Made by a program: the position numbers and the translations under genes. A stretch of DNA of 64,000 nt from an uncultured Sutterella sp. (lineage in GTDB: Bacteria > Pseudomonadota > Gammaproteobacteria > Burkholderiales > Burkholderiaceae_F): contig CAJMKD010000002.1 in NCBI GenBank assembly GCA_905213905.1, positions 62,001 to 126,000 on the forward strand, written 5' to 3'. Below, one piece after another: positions 62,983 through 64,000 of this stretch. Under the pieces are notes generated by a model. It was not told the origin of the DNA and did no database searches. It saw only the letters and a list, made by a program, of their open reading frames with translations. Numbering within the stretch: the stretch's first letter is position 1; every line of letters starts with the position of its first letter.

Positions 62983-64000
62983 TTGAGTCAGGAAGGAATA
63001 AAGACGGTCGAAAACGACCGCAATGAAGCACCCGCGGCTGATGAATCGATTGGGACGCAGCCGGCAGCTCGGCGGGAAATTCGCGAGTTGCCGTCCCTGC
63101 TTATCAGCCAGATAGCCGCGGGCGAAGTGATCGAGCGGCCTGCTTCAGTTGTGAAGGAACTCGTGGAAAATGCCATTGATGCGGGCGCGACGGCAATTGA
63201 GGTGCGTGCCGATGCGGGCGGCCTGAAGCGCATTGTGGTGGCCGACAACGGCTGCGGCATTCCGAAGGCCGAACTGTCCCTCGCGCTGAAGCGGCATGCG
63301 ACAAGCAAGATCCGCACGCTTCTCGAGCTTGAAAACGTCAAAAGCCTCGGCTTCCGCGGGGAGGCTCTGGCATCAATTGATGCCGTTGCGGATCTCTCCA
63401 TTAAAAGCCGGACTGCTGATGCGGACGCGAGCTGGATGATTCGCGGCGGCGAAGTTCTGCCTGCACCAGGAATGCCTTGCGGCACTCGCGTTGAAGTTTT
63501 GGATTTGTTTTACAAGACGCCGGTTCGCCGCAAGTTCATGCGTGCGGAAACCACGGAAACGGCGCACATCGTGACGCAGCTCGAGCGCATCGCCTTTGCG
63601 AATCCGGGGGTTGAATTCCGATTCTTTTCTAACGGCCGGGAGACGCTTCATCTGCCGAAAGCTTCGCAGAAGGAGCGCATTCTTTCTTTGATGCCGAAGG
63701 ACTTTGCAGGGAATTGCCGCGTTGTGGAGGCGCAGGCGGGCGGCATGCGCATCAGCGGATTGGCGGGGCTCCCCACAGTTTCACGCATGAGAGGCGATGC
63801 GCAGTATCTCTTCGTGAACGGACGTTTCATCCGCGATCGCGTTATGTCGCACGCGGCCCGTGCCGCGTACGAAGACGTGCTGCACGGGAAAGCGCAGCCG
63901 ATGTACTGCCTGTTCCTGACGATCCCGCCATCGGAAGTGGATGCGAATGTGCACCCGACAAAATCCGAGGTGCGATTCAGAGAGTCAGGGCGTGTGCATC
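62983..64000 (+). CDS. mutL: DNA mismatch repair protein MutL, 3' end outside window
   Basis: MutL couples MutS to MutH/UvrD or carries an endonuclease in mismatch repair. The GHKL ATPase begins EIRELPSLLISQIAAGEVIERPASVVKELVENAIDAGAT-like sequence (from about 63076), with motif I (ENAIDAGAT), DNGCGI and the ATP-lid GFRGEALASI (about 63352-63381). About 340 codons are present. The start is unclear: TTG 62983 gives about 31 extra residues before the conserved region, and a GTG at 62938 is also in frame. The C-terminal dimerisation domain lies beyond the window. Confidence 0.95.
   Translation, partial: MSQEGIKTVENDRNEAPAADESIGTQPAARREIRELPSLLISQIAAGEVIERPASVVKELVENAIDAGATAIEVRADAGGLKRIVVADNGCGIPKAELSLALKRHATSKIRTLLELENVKSLGFRGEALASIDAVADLSIKSRTADADASWMIRGGEVLPAPGMPCGTRVEVLDLFYKTPVRRKFMRAETTETAHIVTQLERIAFANPGVEFRFFSNGRETLHLPKASQKERILSLMPKDFAGNCRVVEAQAGGMRISGLAGLPTVSRMRGDAQYLFVNGRFIRDRVMSHAARAAYEDVLHGKAQPMYCLFLTIPPSEVDANVHPTKSEVRFRESGRVH

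Overview
The window is a contiguous, gene-dense, GC-rich stretch of a bacterial chromosome, with 52 protein genes (two cut by the window edges and one, secA, split by stop codons) and one tRNA gene. I see no IS element, prophage, plasmid or CRISPR signature. Gene order points to the Betaproteobacteria, order Burkholderiales: ftsQ-ftsA-ftsZ-lpxC-dciA-secA followed by argJ/Nudix/yacG/zapD/coaE; ispB facing rplU-rpmA-obgE-proB; accB-accC-prmA-DUF3426-pfkB; mpl-yqiA-rnb; tkt-gap-pgk. Several genes look reduced or rebuilt. A host-associated, Sutterella-like lineage would fit, but that is inference from gene content and style, not a measured phylogeny.

Layout. 0-5 kb: the end of the division and cell-wall cluster (ftsQ, ftsA, ftsZ, lpxC). 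4.7-10 kb: a very large DciA-like protein (convergent with lpxC) and secA, whose frame is broken by two TAG codons. 10-14.2 kb: a degenerate ArgJ homologue, a Nudix protein with a shrunken ThiE-like tail, yacG, zapD, coaE. 14.2-18 kb: tRNA-Pro(CGG), ispB, rplU, rpmA, obgE. 18-22.2 kb: proB, a SotB-like efflux protein, proS. 22.4-25.5 kb: ybgC-tolQ-tolR-tolA on the minus strand, without tolB/pal beside them. 25.8-32.8 kb: a four-gene peptide-type ABC importer with unusual architecture. 32.8-36.7 kb: ruvB, ruvA, ruvC and ffh on the minus strand. 37-39.6 kb: ypjD-like, a PP0621-type zinc-finger protein, ampD, yggT. 39.7-44.6 kb: pfkB-type kinase, zinc-ribbon protein, prmA, accC, accB on the minus strand. 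45.2-46 kb: an unrecognised protein. 46.4-52.4 kb: mpl, yqiA, an RNase II-family gene, mgtE. 52.5-56.1 kb: KTSC protein, lytic transglycosylase, rsmE, a GT9 glycosyltransferase. 56.3-60.6 kb: tkt, gap, pgk. 60.7-64 kb: pepT, a DedA protein, and the 5' part of mutL.

Functional themes. Most genes are housekeeping: envelope growth and division (fts, lpxC, mpl, ampD, tol), secretion (secA, ffh), recombination and mismatch repair (ruv, mutL), central carbon metabolism (tkt, gap, pgk), fatty acid synthesis (accBC). PepT and the peptide-type importer suggest use of external peptides, which fits a decayed ArgJ.

The most interesting material is not a new mobile system but familiar genes with abnormal architecture: secA interrupted by two in-frame amber codons with the frame otherwise intact; an ArgJ-like pseudoenzyme at the argJ locus; a 660-residue DciA with a duplicated motif near both ends of its extension; an Ala/Glu/Arg-rich insertion in FtsQ; and a Nudix-ThiE fusion with half its barrel missing.
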